Positions 27,866-39,649 of a DNA stretch of 64,000 nt are shown piece by piece. The stretch lies in NCBI RefSeq assembly GCF_023660105.1, contig NZ_JAMHGA010000012.1, positions 1-64,000 on the forward strand, in the 5' to 3' direction. The position numbers and the translations under genes were made by a program. The first letter of the stretch is position 1. The number at the start of each line of letters is the position of its first letter. This stretch comes from Desulfovibrio aminophilus (GTDB lineage Bacteria; Desulfobacterota; Desulfovibrionia; Desulfovibrionales; Desulfovibrionaceae). The notes under the pieces are model-generated. The model ran no database searches. It saw only the letters and a list, made by a program, of their open reading frames with translations, and was not told the origin of the DNA.

Positions 27866-27936
27866 TGGTGCCTGATGCGGAACACCATCTTCATAGGCCC
27901 GCGCGGGCGGATGCGCCGTTTCGGCGGGAGCGGCGC

Positions 27937-28791
27937 GTGATCGTCCGCTGCTGGGGCGCGCGCGGCTCCATTCCCGTGTCCGGGAAGGAGTACGTCAAGT
28001 ACGGCGGCGATACGACCTGCGTGGAGGTGCGCGGCGAGGACGGCCGCGTGGTCATCGTGGATTCCGGCTCGGGCCTCCGCCGCCTGGGCAACCACCTCCT
28101 GGCCGAGGGCCTCCTCGACTACGACCTGCTCTTCACCCACACCCACTGGGACCACATCCTCGGGTTTCCCTTCTTCAAGCCCATCTACATGGAGCGGGCC
28201 AAGCTGACGATCCACAGCTGCCGGAGCTTCCAGGGCGACATGGGCAAGCTCCTGGCGCGGATCATGGCCCCGCCGCATTTTCCCGTGCCCTTCGGGGAGA
28301 TCCGGGCCAAGCTGGATTTCGTCTCCACCTGCGGCGACGTCCTGCAACTGGGCGGGATGACCGTGCGGGCCATTCCGCTTTCCCATCCGAACATGGGGGT
28401 GGGCTACCGCTTCGAGGAGAACGGCGCGGCCTTCGTCTTCCTCACCGACAACGAGCTGTCGCACCGCCACCGGGGCGGCCGGAGCATTGAGGAGTACGTG
28501 GAGTTCTGCCAGGGGGCGGACCTGCTCTTCCATGATGCCGAGTACACCGAGGAGGAATACCTCCAGAAGCGGACCTGGGGCCATTCCCACTACCGCGCCG
28601 CCCTGGATCTGGCCATGTCCGCCGGGGTCCGGCGTTTCGGCCTGTACCATCACAACCAGGACCGCAACGACGCCGGGGTGGACCGCATGGTCCGGGCCTG
28701 CCGCAAGACCGTGGACGCCCTCGGCGGAGGGCCCGAATGCTTCGGCGTGCGCCAGGGCGACGAGTTCGAGGTCAGGCCGCCCCAGTCTTGA
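27937..28791 (+). CDS. MBL-fold metallohydrolase
   Basis: A 284-residue protein. GTG 27937 is chosen because GGGAG lies 7 bases upstream and the protein then opens MIVRCWGARGSIPVSG, the usual start of this family. An upstream ATG at 27865 is less likely. The zinc-binding THTHWDH is near residues 68-74, with later ligands in LSHPNMG, DNELSH and FHDAEY. It resembles the RNase Z/PhnP-like branch of the superfamily. The substrate is unknown. The receiver protein gene follows after 70 bases. Confidence 0.87.
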   Translation: MIVRCWGARGSIPVSGKEYVKYGGDTTCVEVRGEDGRVVIVDSGSGLRRLGNHLLAEGLLDYDLLFTHTHWDHILGFPFFKPIYMERAKLTIHSCRSFQGDMGKLLARIMAPPHFPVPFGEIRAKLDFVSTCGDVLQLGGMTVRAIPLSHPNMGVGYRFEENGAAFVFLTDNELSHRHRGGRSIEEYVEFCQGADLLFHDAEYTEEEYLQKRTWGHSHYRAALDLAMSAGVRRFGLYHHNQDRNDAGVDRMVRACRKTVDALGGGPECFGVRQGDEFEVRPPQS

Positions 28792-28861
28792 TTTTCACTG
28801 CCCGCCGCCTTACAACATACCTCGTTCCGACAGACTCCGACCCTTTCTCCCGGGAGGATCC

Positions 28862-29266
28862 ATGCGGGTTTTGATCGTTGAAGACGATTTCTACTGCCGC
28901 ACCATGCTGCACGACATCCTGCGGCCCTTCGGCCAATGCGACATCGCCGTGAACGGCGAGGAAGCCGTCTTCGCCTTCAAGCGCGCGCTGGAGGAGTCGC
29001 GACCCTACGACCTCATCTGCCTGGACCTCGTCCTGCCGGAGATGGACGGGCACCAGGCCCTGCGCGAGATCCGCGCCCTGGAGAACGACCTGGGCGGGAA
29101 TTCCGGCCGGGAGGTCAAGGTCATCGTGACCACCATGCTCGACGACAAGAAGGAGACCCACGACGCCTTCTTCCTGGGCGGCGCCGCCTCCTACCTGGTC
29201 AAGCCCATCTCCGAGGAGGCCATGCTGGAGGAGCTGCGCAACCTGGGCTTCCTCTCCGTGGAATAG
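28862..29266 (+). CDS. Stand-alone response regulator receiver (CheY-like)
   Basis: A 134-residue single receiver domain from ATG 28862 (GGGAGGA upstream). The acid pocket E7-D8-D9, the phosphorylation site D55 in LDLVLPEMDG, the switch Thr in VTTMLDD and the Lys in YLVKPI are all present. There is no output domain, so it should signal by protein contact as CheY or a phosphorelay intermediate does. No histidine kinase is nearby. FYCRTMLHDILRPFG places it among the receiver proteins common in Desulfobacterota genomes. Confidence 0.92.
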   Translation: MRVLIVEDDFYCRTMLHDILRPFGQCDIAVNGEEAVFAFKRALEESRPYDLICLDLVLPEMDGHQALREIRALENDLGGNSGREVKVIVTTMLDDKKETHDAFFLGGAASYLVKPISEEAMLEELRNLGFLSVE

Positions 29267-29368
29267 CGGCGTCGCGGTTTCCGGCCCGTTTGCTGTTTGC
29301 CTCGATCTGCGGTATGGCTCTCCACTTGCCCGCGGCCTGCGTGGGCCACTTTGCCCTTGAAGGACAGC

Positions 29369-30391
29369 ATGAGCCAGATACTTGGTGTTAAGTTCAACGA
29401 TTACGGACAAATATATTACTTCACCTCCGGTCCGTTCGTGGTCCAGGCGGGACAGTCCGTCATTGTCCGCACGGATCAGGGCATGGGCCTCGGCACGGTC
29501 GTGGACGTGCGGACCGGCGAGGCCGCTGCCGAGGGCGAGGAGCATGACTCCGAGATCAAGCCCATCTATCGGCTGGCCAACGAGGAGGACCTCCGGTCGG
29601 CGGCCGAAAACGAGCGCCTGGCCCGCGAGGCCTACCGCTTCTGCCGCGAGTGCATCCGCCGCCTGAGCCTGGACATGAAGCTGGTGGACGTGGAGGTGCA
29701 TTTCGACCGCGGCAAGATGATCTTCTACTTCACCGCCCCGGGCCGCATCGACTTCCGCGAACTCATCAAGGACCTGGTGCGCGAGTATCGCACCCGCATC
29801 GAGCTGCGCCAGATCGGCGTGCGCCACGAGACTCAGATGCTCGGGGCCATCGGCAACTGCGGCCAGCTCTGCTGCTGCCGCCGCTTCCTGCGCAAGTTCG
29901 CTCCCGTGACCATCAAGATGGCCAAGGAGCAGAACCTGTTCCTCAACCCCACGAAGATTTCCGGCATCTGCGGACGCCTCCTCTGCTGCCTGTCCTACGA
30001 GCAGCAGGGCTACGAGGAGTTCCACAAGCAGTGCCCGAAGATCGGCAAGAAGTACCAGACCACCCTGGGCCAGGTGAAGGTCCTGCGCTCCAACTTCTTC
30101 AAGAAGACCCTGACCCTGTGGGTCGAGGGGCTGGAGGAGAAGGAGATTCCCCTGGAGCAGTGGCAGCAGATTTCCAAGAAGGGCCAGCCGCAGGCCGAGG
30201 AGCGCCAGGAACCCGCGCCTCGGCCGGAACCCGCCCCGGCGGAGCCGGAAGCCGAAGAGGCCGACGTCGCCCCGGCCGAGGAGGGGGAGACCCCCCGCGA
30301 GGCCGGAGCCGGGGAGTCCCGGCGCGGCAAGCCCCGCAAGCGCCGCCGTTCCCGCCGCCCGGCGCGCGGCCCCAGGCCGGACGAATCCTGA
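29369..30391 (+). CDS. ricT: PSP1-domain protein, RicT/YaaT family
   Basis: A 340-residue protein from ATG 29369 (GAAGGA upstream). The PSP1 domain spans ~1-260, with MSQILGVKFNDYGQIYYF, QIGVRHETQMLGAIGNCGQLCCCRRFL and SGICGRLLCCLSYE. These cysteines are the kind that bind [4Fe-4S] in the B. subtilis Ric complex. The C-terminal ~70 residues are a disordered Pro/Glu-rich then Arg/Lys-rich tail (KPRKRRRSRRPARG), probably RNA-binding. In Firmicutes RicT helps RNase Y mature transcripts; its partners in this lineage are not in the window. Position directly before metG is a common arrangement. Confidence 0.9.
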   Translation: MSQILGVKFNDYGQIYYFTSGPFVVQAGQSVIVRTDQGMGLGTVVDVRTGEAAAEGEEHDSEIKPIYRLANEEDLRSAAENERLAREAYRFCRECIRRLSLDMKLVDVEVHFDRGKMIFYFTAPGRIDFRELIKDLVREYRTRIELRQIGVRHETQMLGAIGNCGQLCCCRRFLRKFAPVTIKMAKEQNLFLNPTKISGICGRLLCCLSYEQQGYEEFHKQCPKIGKKYQTTLGQVKVLRSNFFKKTLTLWVEGLEEKEIPLEQWQQISKKGQPQAEERQEPAPRPEPAPAEPEAEEADVAPAEEGETPREAGAGESRRGKPRKRRRSRRPARGPRPDES

Positions 30392-30421
30392 TCGTATTCC
30401 CAAGCCAAGGAGTGACGCGTC

Positions 30422-32347
30422 TTGGAACGCTTCTTCGTCTCCACGCCCATCTATTACGTCAACGCCAAACCCCACCTGGGACACGCCTACACCACGGTGG
30501 TGGCCGACACCCTGACCCGCTTCAACCTGCTCATGGGGGCCCAGACCTACTTCCTCACCGGCACCGATGAGCATGGGGACAAGATCGTCAAGGCCGCCGC
30601 GGCCTCGGGCCAGTCGCCCAAGGAGTACGCGGACCACATCAGCGCCTTGTTCCGCGACCTCTGGCCCAAGCTGAACATCTCCAACGATCAGTTCATCCGC
30701 ACCACGGACCCCAAGCACATCAAGGTGGTCCAGGAGGTGCTGCAGAAGGTCTACGACGCCGGAGACATCTATTTCGGCGAGTACGGCGGGCACTACTGCT
30801 TCGGCTGCGAGCGCTTCTACACCGAGAAGGAGCTGGTGAACGGCCTGTGCCCGGACCACCAAACCAAGCCGGAGTACATCGCGGAGAAGAACTACTTCTT
30901 CCGCATGTCCAAGTACCAGGACTGGCTCATCGAACACATCAAGGCCAACCCGGACTTCATCCGTCCCCGCCAGTACCGCAACGAGGTCCTGAGCCTGCTG
31001 GAGTCCGGCGCGCTGGAAGACCTCTGCATCTCGCGGCCCAAGTCCCGGCTCACCTGGGGCATCGACCTGCCCTTCGACACGGACTACGTCTGCTACGTCT
31101 GGTTCGACGCGCTCATCAACTACATCACGGCCCTGGGTTGGCCGCGCGGCGAGAAGTTCAAGAAGTTCTGGCCCTTCGCCAACCACGTCGTGGCCAAGGA
31201 CATCCTCAAGCCGCACGCCATCTTCTGGCCGACCATGCTCAAGGCCGCCGGGCTGACGCCGTACATGAGCCTGAACGTGCACGGCTACTGGCTCGTGCGC
31301 GAGGCCAAGATGTCCAAGTCCCTGGGCAACGTCATCGAGCCGCTGAAGATGGTCGATTCCTACGGGGTGGACGCCTTCCGCTATTTCCTGCTGCGCGAGA
31401 TGGTCTTCGGCTCGGACGCGGCCTTCTCCGAGGAGGCCCTGGTGGGGCGGCTCAACGCCGACCTGGCCAACGACCTGGGCAACCTCTTCAACCGCTCCCT
31501 GTCCATGTGCCACAAGTACTTCGGCGGCAAGATCCCCACGCCGCAGGAGGAGGGGCCCGAGGACGCCGAGATCAAGCGCCTGGGCCGCGAGGCCATGCAC
31601 AAGTTCCAGACGCACCTGGAGGAGGTCCAGTTCTCGCGCGGGCTGGAGGGCCTCTGGGAGCTGGTGCGCGGCCTGAACAAGTACATCGACGCCACCGCGC
31701 CCTGGACCTTGTTCAAGAACAAGAACACGGCCCGGCTGTCCACGGTCATGTATGTGCTGCTGGAGAACATGCGCAAGATCGCCGTGCACCTCTGGCCGGT
31801 GATGCCCGCCTCGGCCGAGCGCATGCTGGAGCAGCTGGGCATCACCTTCGACAAGGAAAAGGTCTACCTGCCCAAGGAGCTGGACGCCTGGGGCATCCTG
31901 GACAGCGGCTCCGAGGTGGCCGAGACCTCCACGCTCTTCCCGCGCGTGGAGCTGCCCGAGCCCGCGCCCACGCCCAAGCCCGAGGGCGCGCCCAAGCCCG
32001 CGCCCAAGGCCGAGCCCCTGGCCGAGGCCGAATTCGAGGACTTCCAGAAGCTGGACATCCGCGTGGGCACCGTGCTGGAGGCCCTGCGCCACCCGGACGC
32101 GGACAAGCTCCTGGTGGTGCGCGTGGACCTGGGCGAGGCCGAGCCCCGGCAGATCGTCTCGGGCATCGCCGAATTCTTCAAGCCCGAGGACCTGCCCGGC
32201 CGCCAGGTGGTGGTCGTGGCCAACCTCAAGGCCCGCAAGATCCGCAAGCAGCTGTCCCAGGGCATGATCCTGACGGTGAAGACCGAGGCGGGCATGGAAC
32301 TGCTCGCCACTCCGGGCCAGGTGCCCGGGGGGAGCAGGGTTTCCTAG
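30422..32347 (+). CDS. metG: Methionine-tRNA ligase
   Basis: A 641-residue class I synthetase, starting TTG 30422 (AAGGAG upstream). The HIGH-type motif is HLGH at ~18-21, zinc ligands are CFGC and CPDH (~125-145) and KMSKS is at ~295-299. A Pro/Ala/Lys linker (~515-540) leads to a C-terminal tRNA-binding dimerisation domain (DFQKLDIRVGTVLEA, KARKIRKQLSQGMIL). It charges tRNA-Met. The domain set and length are normal. A strong terminator follows directly. Confidence 0.97.
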   Translation: MERFFVSTPIYYVNAKPHLGHAYTTVVADTLTRFNLLMGAQTYFLTGTDEHGDKIVKAAAASGQSPKEYADHISALFRDLWPKLNISNDQFIRTTDPKHIKVVQEVLQKVYDAGDIYFGEYGGHYCFGCERFYTEKELVNGLCPDHQTKPEYIAEKNYFFRMSKYQDWLIEHIKANPDFIRPRQYRNEVLSLLESGALEDLCISRPKSRLTWGIDLPFDTDYVCYVWFDALINYITALGWPRGEKFKKFWPFANHVVAKDILKPHAIFWPTMLKAAGLTPYMSLNVHGYWLVREAKMSKSLGNVIEPLKMVDSYGVDAFRYFLLREMVFGSDAAFSEEALVGRLNADLANDLGNLFNRSLSMCHKYFGGKIPTPQEEGPEDAEIKRLGREAMHKFQTHLEEVQFSRGLEGLWELVRGLNKYIDATAPWTLFKNKNTARLSTVMYVLLENMRKIAVHLWPVMPASAERMLEQLGITFDKEKVYLPKELDAWGILDSGSEVAETSTLFPRVELPEPAPTPKPEGAPKPAPKAEPLAEAEFEDFQKLDIRVGTVLEALRHPDADKLLVVRVDLGEAEPRQIVSGIAEFFKPEDLPGRQVVVVANLKARKIRKQLSQGMILTVKTEAGMELLATPGQVPGGSRVS

Positions 32348-32369
32348 CCGAAACGCCTGGTGTTTCGAA

Positions 32370-32400
32370 AAGGCCGTCCGGTTCCGGGCGGCCTTTTTTT
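32370..32400 (+). terminator. Rho-independent terminator after metG
   Basis: AGGCCGTCCGG and CCGGGCGGCCT form an 11-bp stem (one G-T pair) with loop TT, followed by seven T. The final T belongs to the stop codon of the convergent gene. Confidence 0.92.
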
Positions 32401-33359
32401 CAGGCGTGGTTGCGCAGCTTCAGTTCCTGGGGATGGGGATTGAGGTAGACCTGCCCCGCCAGATACTCCTGGCCGTATTTCCGCACGTAGTGGTTGAGCA
32501 GGGTCACGGGCACGATGAGCGGGGTCAGCCCCCGGCCGTAGGCCCCGATGACCTCCAGAAGCTCCCGCTTCTCGTCCGGGCCGAGCGCCTTCTTGAAGTA
32601 GCCCATGACGTGCTGGAGCACGTTCACGTTCTTCTTTACCGTCGAGAGCAGGCCGAGGGCGCGGAAGAGCAGGGCGGCGTATCGTCCCGCGAGGGCATCC
32701 GCCTTTTCGCCGCCGGCCGAGGCCACCATGCGTCCCAGCTCCCGGTATGCCGGGATGCTGTGGGCCATGACCAGGAGCTTGTGCCTGGTGTGGAAGTCCA
32801 CCAGCGCGCCGGGCGAGAGACCGTGTTCCAGGAAGTCCCGCCAGCGGCGCATGACGAAGATGCGGGCCAGGAAGTTCTCGCGCAGCAGGGGATCGTGGAG
32901 CCGTCCCTCGTCCTCCACCGGCAACAGCGGGAAGCGCTGCATGAACAGGCGGGCGAAGACGCCCTCCCCGCGCCGGGACGGAACGCCGCCTCCGGGTGGG
33001 TAGACCTTGACCTGGGACATGCCGCTGGAGGGAGAGCCGTACTTGAAGACGAAGCCGCACAGCCCCTCGGCCTCCAATCGATCCAGGGCCTCCCCGGCCC
33101 AGGACGTCATGCGCTCGGTGTGGTCGATTCCGGTTTTCTGGGTCAGGAGGCGGGGTCGGTCGGGATCGCCGACCAGGCGCATGGCCTCGCGCGGAACCGG
33201 CAGGCCGCATTCCACTTCCGGGCAGACCGGGACGTAATGCACGAAGGGGCCCAGGGTGTCGCGCAGGAAACGGTCCAGCTTGTGGCCGCCGTCATAGCGC
33301 ACGTTCTCGCCGAGCAGGCAGCGGCTCACGCCGAGTTTCAGGATGGGGGCGTCGCTCAT
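32400..33359 (-). CDS. DUF523 and DUF1722 protein
   Basis: A 319-residue two-domain protein, ATG at 33359. Residues ~8-160 are DUF523, with GVSRCLLGENVRYDGGHK, VCPEVECGLPVPRE and GFVFKYGSPSSGM. Cysteines C14, C46/C52 and C100 are candidates for an iron-sulfur cluster, as in the thiouracil desulfidase TudS of this family. Residues ~190-310 are DUF1722 (FHTRHKLLVMAHSIPAYRELG), an all-helical domain often fused to DUF523. The substrate is unknown; a desulfidase-like role is only suggested by family. It precedes nothing in its operon and lies downstream of feoA on the same strand (49-base gap). Confidence 0.88.
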   Translation of the reverse strand: MSDAPILKLGVSRCLLGENVRYDGGHKLDRFLRDTLGPFVHYVPVCPEVECGLPVPREAMRLVGDPDRPRLLTQKTGIDHTERMTSWAGEALDRLEAEGLCGFVFKYGSPSSGMSQVKVYPPGGGVPSRRGEGVFARLFMQRFPLLPVEDEGRLHDPLLRENFLARIFVMRRWRDFLEHGLSPGALVDFHTRHKLLVMAHSIPAYRELGRMVASAGGEKADALAGRYAALLFRALGLLSTVKKNVNVLQHVMGYFKKALGPDEKRELLEVIGAYGRGLTPLIVPVTLLNHYVRKYGQEYLAGQVYLNPHPQELKLRNHA

Positions 33360-33408
33360 TGCCCCAGGAAAGCACCTCGGAATGGAAAAGGCAAGAAGGG
33401 AAGGCTGG

Positions 33409-33711
33409 TCAGGCCGGGCAGGCGGCCTCTTCCACGGCCAGGATCTTTTCCGCGATGCCCCGGCCCACCACGAGGTCCGAGCCGCGCACGCGGAGGCGGC
33501 AGGGGCCCGCGCTGGAAGAGAGGATCTCCACCGTGGTGCCTGGGGTCAGGCCCAGGGCGAAGACCCGGCAGCGGGGGCAGGCGCAGTCCTCGACGCGGGC
33601 GATGCGCACCACCGAGCCGTCGGGAAAGGAGGACAGGGAGCGGAGGCCGTCGTTTTCAGGCGCGGCAAGAGGATTCGAGAGGCCGTGGCAACCGCAGTGG
33701 TGGTGTCTCAT
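33409..33711 (-). CDS. feoA: FeoA-domain protein with His/Cys-rich N-terminus
   Basis: A 100-residue protein, ATG at 33711. Residues ~25-95 form the SH3-like FeoA domain (GSVVRIARV, ALGLTPGTTVEIL, LVVGRGIAEKIL). The N-terminus MRHHHCGCHG and the internal CACPRC could bind metal. FeoA proteins assist FeoB ferrous-iron uptake or act as regulators; no feoB is in the window. No ribosome site precedes the ATG, and a good promoter with an overlapping Fur box ends only 7 bases upstream, so the mRNA may be leaderless. DUF523 follows on the same strand. Confidence 0.85.
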   Translation of the reverse strand: MRHHHCGCHGLSNPLAAPENDGLRSLSSFPDGSVVRIARVEDCACPRCRVFALGLTPGTTVEILSSSAGPCRLRVRGSDLVVGRGIAEKILAVEEAACPA

Positions 33712-33717
33712 GGCCGT

Positions 33718-33736
33718 GAGAATAAGAATCAATTTC
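33718..33736. promoter_or_regulatory. Fur box upstream of feoA
   Basis: This 19-base stretch matches the E. coli Fur consensus GATAATGATAATCATTATC at 14 of 19 positions by direct count. It covers the -10 element of the feoA promoter, the expected position for iron-dependent repression. Confidence 0.65.
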
Positions 33737-33747
33737 GTGGCTGTCAA
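33719..33747 (-). promoter_or_regulatory. Sigma-70 promoter for feoA
   Basis: On the minus strand TTGACA (33747-33742) and TATTCT (33724-33719) are spaced by 17 bases: a perfect -35 and 4 of 6 at the -10. The predicted start of transcription coincides with the feoA ATG. Confidence 0.65.
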
Positions 33748-33799
33748 TGGGCAATCGACATGGCCCGGAAGCCTTGCGGGACGGGCGTTCAATTGGATG

Positions 33800-33828
33800 T
33801 TGCCCCCGTGGCGGTTCTAGGCTATCAG
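33800..33828 (+). promoter_or_regulatory. Possible promoter for carB
   Basis: TTGCCC (33800-33805) and TATCAG (33823-33828) with a 17-base spacer match sigma-70 hexamers at 4 of 6 each. It would give a ~100-base leader before carB, back to back with the feoA promoter. Confidence 0.3.
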
Positions 33829-33935
33829 GGGGGCCGTGCGTCAGCTCTCCCCCCTTGCCCTTCGCTTTGTGAATGCTTACCATCCGGTGTTTTCGGAACA
33901 TCCAGCGGAACCATCAAAACGACCCGGCGGAATCC

Positions 33936-37178
<3,243 letters not shown>

Positions 37179-37199
37179 GCCCCCAGGGCGGATTCGCGA

Positions 37200-38618
37200 A
37201 TGAAGAAGGAATACTGCGGCCTCTTCGGCGTCTACGGCCATCCCGAGGCCGCGCGCATGACCTATTTCGGCCTCTATGCCCTCCAGCACCGGGGGCAGGA
37301 GTCCGCGGGCATCGTCTCCTGGGACGGGAGCAAGCTCCGCGAGCAGCGGGGCATGGGCCTGGTGGCCGAGGTCTTCAACGAGCGGCACCTGGGCAAGGAG
37401 CTCAAGGGCGAAGTGGCCATGGGCCACATCCGCTACTCCACCACGGGCGTCTCCCTGCTGCGCAACGCCCAGCCCTTCATGGTCCGCTTCGGCGACTACC
37501 GCCTGGCCGTGGGCCACAACGGCAACCTGGTGAACACCTACGAGCTGCGCAAGGAGCTGGAGGCCCAGGGGTCCATCTTCCAGACCACCATGGACACCGA
37601 GGTCTTCGTCCACCTCATCGCCAAGAACATGAACGGCTCCACCCTGGAGGACGCCGTCATCAAGGCCTGCCAGAAGATCAAGGGCGCCTACTCGCTGCTC
37701 ATCATGGCCAACGACAAGCTCATCGCGGTGCGCGACCCGAACGGCTTCCGGCCCCTGGCCCTGGGCCGTCTCGGCACGAGTTACTGCTTCGCCTCCGAGA
37801 CCTGCGCCTTCGACCTCATCGAGGCCGAATACCTGCGGTCCGTGGAGCCCGGCGAGATGATCGTCATCCAGGGCAACCACATGCAGAGCTACCGCATCGC
37901 CGAGCCCACGCGCGCGAGCCAGTGCATCTTCGAGCTCATCTACTTCGCCCGGCCCGACTCCCTGGTCTTCGACGAGGTGGTCTACGAGCGGCGCAAGGAG
38001 ATGGGCAAGATCCTGGCCGGGGAGGCCCCGGTGGACGCGGACTACGTCATGCCCTTCCCGGACTCCGGCTCCTACGCCGCCCTGGGATACGCCCAGGCCT
38101 CCGGCCTGCCCCTGGAGTTCGCCATGATCCGCAACCACTACGTGGGCCGCACCTTCATCCAGCCGTCCCAGAACATGCGCGACTTCGGCGTGCGGGTGAA
38201 GCTCAACCCCGTGCGGAGCATGATCGCGGGCAAGCGCATCCTCATCGTCGAGGACTCCATCGTGCGCGGCACGACCATCCGCACCCGCGTGAAGAAGCTG
38301 CGCGAGCTGGGCGCGCGGGAGATCCACATGCGGGTCTCCTGCCCGACCATCAAGTTCCCCTGCTTCTACGGCATCGACTTCTCCTCCAAGGGCGAGCTCA
38401 TCGCGGCCAACACGCCGGTGGCCGACATCGCCCGTTTCATCGGCCTGGACTCCCTGCACTACCTTTCCATCGAGGGCCTGCTTTCCTCGGTGAAGAGCAG
38501 GGATTCCTACTGTCTGGCCTGCTTCAACGGGGATTACCCCGTGGCCCTGCCGGACCACCTCGGCAAGATGTGTCTGGAGGATCAGGCCGCTCCCGGCATC
38601 ATCAAGCAGTTCTGCTAG
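37200..38618 (+). CDS. purF: Amidophosphoribosyltransferase
   Basis: A 472-residue protein from ATG 37200. A five-residue propeptide MKKEY precedes Cys6, which becomes the N-terminal nucleophile of the glutaminase domain (CGLFGVYGHPEAARMTYFGLYALQHRGQES split by the usual spacing). The PRPP loop is LIVEDSIVRGTT. Cysteines in SQCIFEL, CPTIKFPC and YCLACFNG correspond to the [4Fe-4S]-binding set of the Bacillus-type enzyme. It catalyses the first step of purine synthesis. It is probably cotranscribed with carB and kdsD. Confidence 0.97.
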   Translation: MKKEYCGLFGVYGHPEAARMTYFGLYALQHRGQESAGIVSWDGSKLREQRGMGLVAEVFNERHLGKELKGEVAMGHIRYSTTGVSLLRNAQPFMVRFGDYRLAVGHNGNLVNTYELRKELEAQGSIFQTTMDTEVFVHLIAKNMNGSTLEDAVIKACQKIKGAYSLLIMANDKLIAVRDPNGFRPLALGRLGTSYCFASETCAFDLIEAEYLRSVEPGEMIVIQGNHMQSYRIAEPTRASQCIFELIYFARPDSLVFDEVVYERRKEMGKILAGEAPVDADYVMPFPDSGSYAALGYAQASGLPLEFAMIRNHYVGRTFIQPSQNMRDFGVRVKLNPVRSMIAGKRILIVEDSIVRGTTIRTRVKKLRELGAREIHMRVSCPTIKFPCFYGIDFSSKGELIAANTPVADIARFIGLDSLHYLSIEGLLSSVKSRDSYCLACFNGDYPVALPDHLGKMCLEDQAAPGIIKQFC

Positions 38619-38631
38619 GAGACGCACGCCC

Positions 38632-39648
38632 ATGAACAGCCTGGCCCCGGAACGCGACTGGCTGGCCCTGGCCCGCGAGGTCCTGGACATCGAGGTCGAG
38701 GGCCTGGCCGCGGCGCGCGGCCAGCTCGGCCCCGGGTTCCTCCAGGCCCTGCGGCGCATGGCGGGCTGCACCGGCCGGGTGGTGGTCACGGGCATCGGCA
38801 AGTCCGGCCTGGTAGGCCGCAAGATCGCGGCCACCCTGTCGAGCACCGGCACGCCGTCCTACTTCCTCCACCCCGTGGAGGGCGCGCACGGCGACATGGG
38901 CATGATCCGCGCCGATGACGTGATCCTGGCCCTGTCCAACAGCGGCGAGACCGACGAACTGCTGAACATCCTGCCCGCGTTTCGCGCCCTGGGCGCGTTC
39001 ATCGCGGCCATCACCGGCGACCCGGAGTCCTCGCTGGGCCGTCTGGCCGACGCGGTCATCCCGGTGCACGTGCCGCGCGAGGCCTGCCCCCTGGGGCTGG
39101 CTCCCACGGCCAGCACCACCGCGACCCTGGCCGTGGGCGACGCCCTGGCGGTCTGCCTCATGGAGTACAAGGGCTTCGACACGAACGACTTCCGCCGTGT
39201 GCACCCGGGCGGCAGCCTGGGACGCCAGCTCTCGCTCTCCGTGGGCTCGCTCATGCACTCCGAGAACCTCCCCCTGGCCCGGCTCGGCGAGCCGCTGTCC
39301 CGGGCCCTGGAGACCCTCAACCGGGGCGGGCTCGGCCTGGTGGCCGTCCTGGACGGCGAGGGCCGCGTGGGCGGGGTGCTCACCGACGGCGACGTGCGCC
39401 GCATGGTCTGCCGGGGCGGCTTCCGGCCCGAGGATCCGGTGGAGACATACATGACCCGCAACCCCCGGCGCGTGCGCGTCGGCGACTCGGCGGCCCGCGC
39501 CCTGGACATCATGGAGGCGCACCAGATTCTCGTCCTGCCCGTGGTGGGCGAGGACGACCGGCTGGCCGGACTCATCCACCTCCACGACCTGCTGGGCAAG
39601 GGCCGTTTCCGCTTCGCCCCTGGTCCGTCCGGCGGTTCCGGCGACTGA
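38632..39648 (+). CDS. kdsD: Arabinose-5-phosphate isomerase (KdsD/KpsF family)
   Basis: A 338-residue protein from ATG 38632 (TAGGAGA upstream). The SIS sugar-isomerase domain (~40-180) carries GIGKSGLVGRKIAATLSSTGTPSYFLHPVEGAHGD and SNSGETDELLN. Two CBS domains follow (~205-330). It converts ribulose 5-phosphate to arabinose 5-phosphate for Kdo, a lipopolysaccharide core sugar. Its stop is one base before the next ATG, so it is probably coupled to the Cys-rich gene. Confidence 0.95.
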   Translation: MNSLAPERDWLALAREVLDIEVEGLAAARGQLGPGFLQALRRMAGCTGRVVVTGIGKSGLVGRKIAATLSSTGTPSYFLHPVEGAHGDMGMIRADDVILALSNSGETDELLNILPAFRALGAFIAAITGDPESSLGRLADAVIPVHVPREACPLGLAPTASTTATLAVGDALAVCLMEYKGFDTNDFRRVHPGGSLGRQLSLSVGSLMHSENLPLARLGEPLSRALETLNRGGLGLVAVLDGEGRVGGVLTDGDVRRMVCRGGFRPEDPVETYMTRNPRRVRVGDSAARALDIMEAHQILVLPVVGEDDRLAGLIHLHDLLGKGRFRFAPGPSGGSGD

Positions 39649-39649
39649 C

